A DNA stretch of 64,000 nucleotides from Bacteroidia bacterium (GTDB taxonomy: Bacteria; Bacteroidota; Bacteroidia; B-17B0; Aurantibacillaceae): assembly GCA_016787445.1 (NCBI GenBank), contig JAEUTQ010000083.1, positions 1-64,000 of the forward strand, read 5' to 3'. Positions 63,953-64,000 of the stretch are shown one piece after another. The position numbers and the translations under genes are program-made. Below the pieces are notes generated by a model. The model was given only the letters and a program-made list of their open reading frames with translations, ran no database searches and had not been told where the DNA came from. Numbering within the stretch: position 1 is the first letter of the stretch; the number at the start of each line of letters is the position of its first letter.

Positions 63953-64000
63953 ATGAAAGTACTATATAAAATATATTTTGCATTATATTTTTCAATATCT
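63953..64000 (+). CDS. 5' end of a further gene, cut by window
   Basis: An ATG at 63953 preceded by AGGAA opens 16 codons (MKVLYKIYFALYFSIS) to the window edge without a stop. The start looks like a signal peptide or membrane segment. Too short to assign. Confidence 0.4.
   Translation, partial: MKVLYKIYFALYFSIS

Overview
The window is about 64 kb of low-GC bacterial DNA that reads as Bacteroidota. Supporting signs are promoter elements of the TAnnTTTG (-7) type, weak Shine-Dalgarno sites, TPR-SpoIIE phosphatases with SiaB/SiaC partners, many TlpA-like thioredoxin proteins, YwqK-type MORN and DUF4920 proteins, and dispersed palindromic intergenic repeats. No tRNA, rRNA, CRISPR array, insertion sequence or prophage was recognised.

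Region 1 (1-23.7 kb) is mostly core and housekeeping: two TPR-SpoIIE phosphatases facing a SiaC/SiaB pair, a PadR-controlled operon of membrane and thioredoxin-like proteins, nadD, riboflavin synthase, leuS, a nitrilase-family amidase, two LPS-type glycosyltransferases, an SDR, and a large FMN-barrel-like protein. Region 2 (23.7-29.9 kb) is a nitrosative-stress island: an iron-sulfur repair protein (RIC) with a DUF2249 domain, a DUF1858/DUF2249 protein, an oxidase-subunit-I-like membrane protein, a SufT-like protein, two lipoproteins, a TauE/SafE transporter and a decayed DUF2490 gene. Region 3 (30-37 kb) is a molybdenum-cofactor operon (mog, moaCB fusion, moaE, moeB-rhodanese, mobA-moaD fusion, modE-like, moeA) divergent from an FNR-like regulator. 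Region 4 (37-45 kb) is a respiratory nitrate reductase operon (cytochrome c, narGHJI, cytochrome c). Region 5 (45-49 kb) holds a B12-dependent ribonucleotide reductase and a radical SAM protein. Region 6 (49-64 kb, cut off by the window end) is an anaerobic aromatic degradation locus: an HADH-crotonase fusion, an SDR, and one long operon bcrCBAD, acyl-CoA ligase, a second BcrB/HgdB-like subunit, a fusion of a ketopantoate-reductase-type dehydrogenase with a BadF/HgdC-type ATPase, a thiolase, and had.

The parts fit a denitrifying or nitrate-reducing, facultatively anaerobic Bacteroidota bacterium that could oxidise benzoyl-CoA-type aromatics with nitrate. A shared 14-bp box (ATGAT-N4-ATCAT) links regions 2 to 6. 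At five promoters (RIC, modE-like, moeA, cytochrome c-nar, bcrC) the box centre lies exactly 33 bp upstream of a -7-like element, as expected for an FNR-type activator at about -41.5; the box is also next to fnr itself, nrdJ/radical SAM and, less perfectly, the HADH fusion and the TauE gene.

The most unusual items are the complete ATP-dependent benzoyl-CoA reductase operon within a Bacteroidota core-genome context, and its dehydrogenase-ATPase fusion paired with an orphan dehydratase/reductase subunit. Not found in this window: moaA, a nitrate transporter, dienoyl-CoA hydratase (Dch), ring hydrolase (Oah) and ferredoxin.
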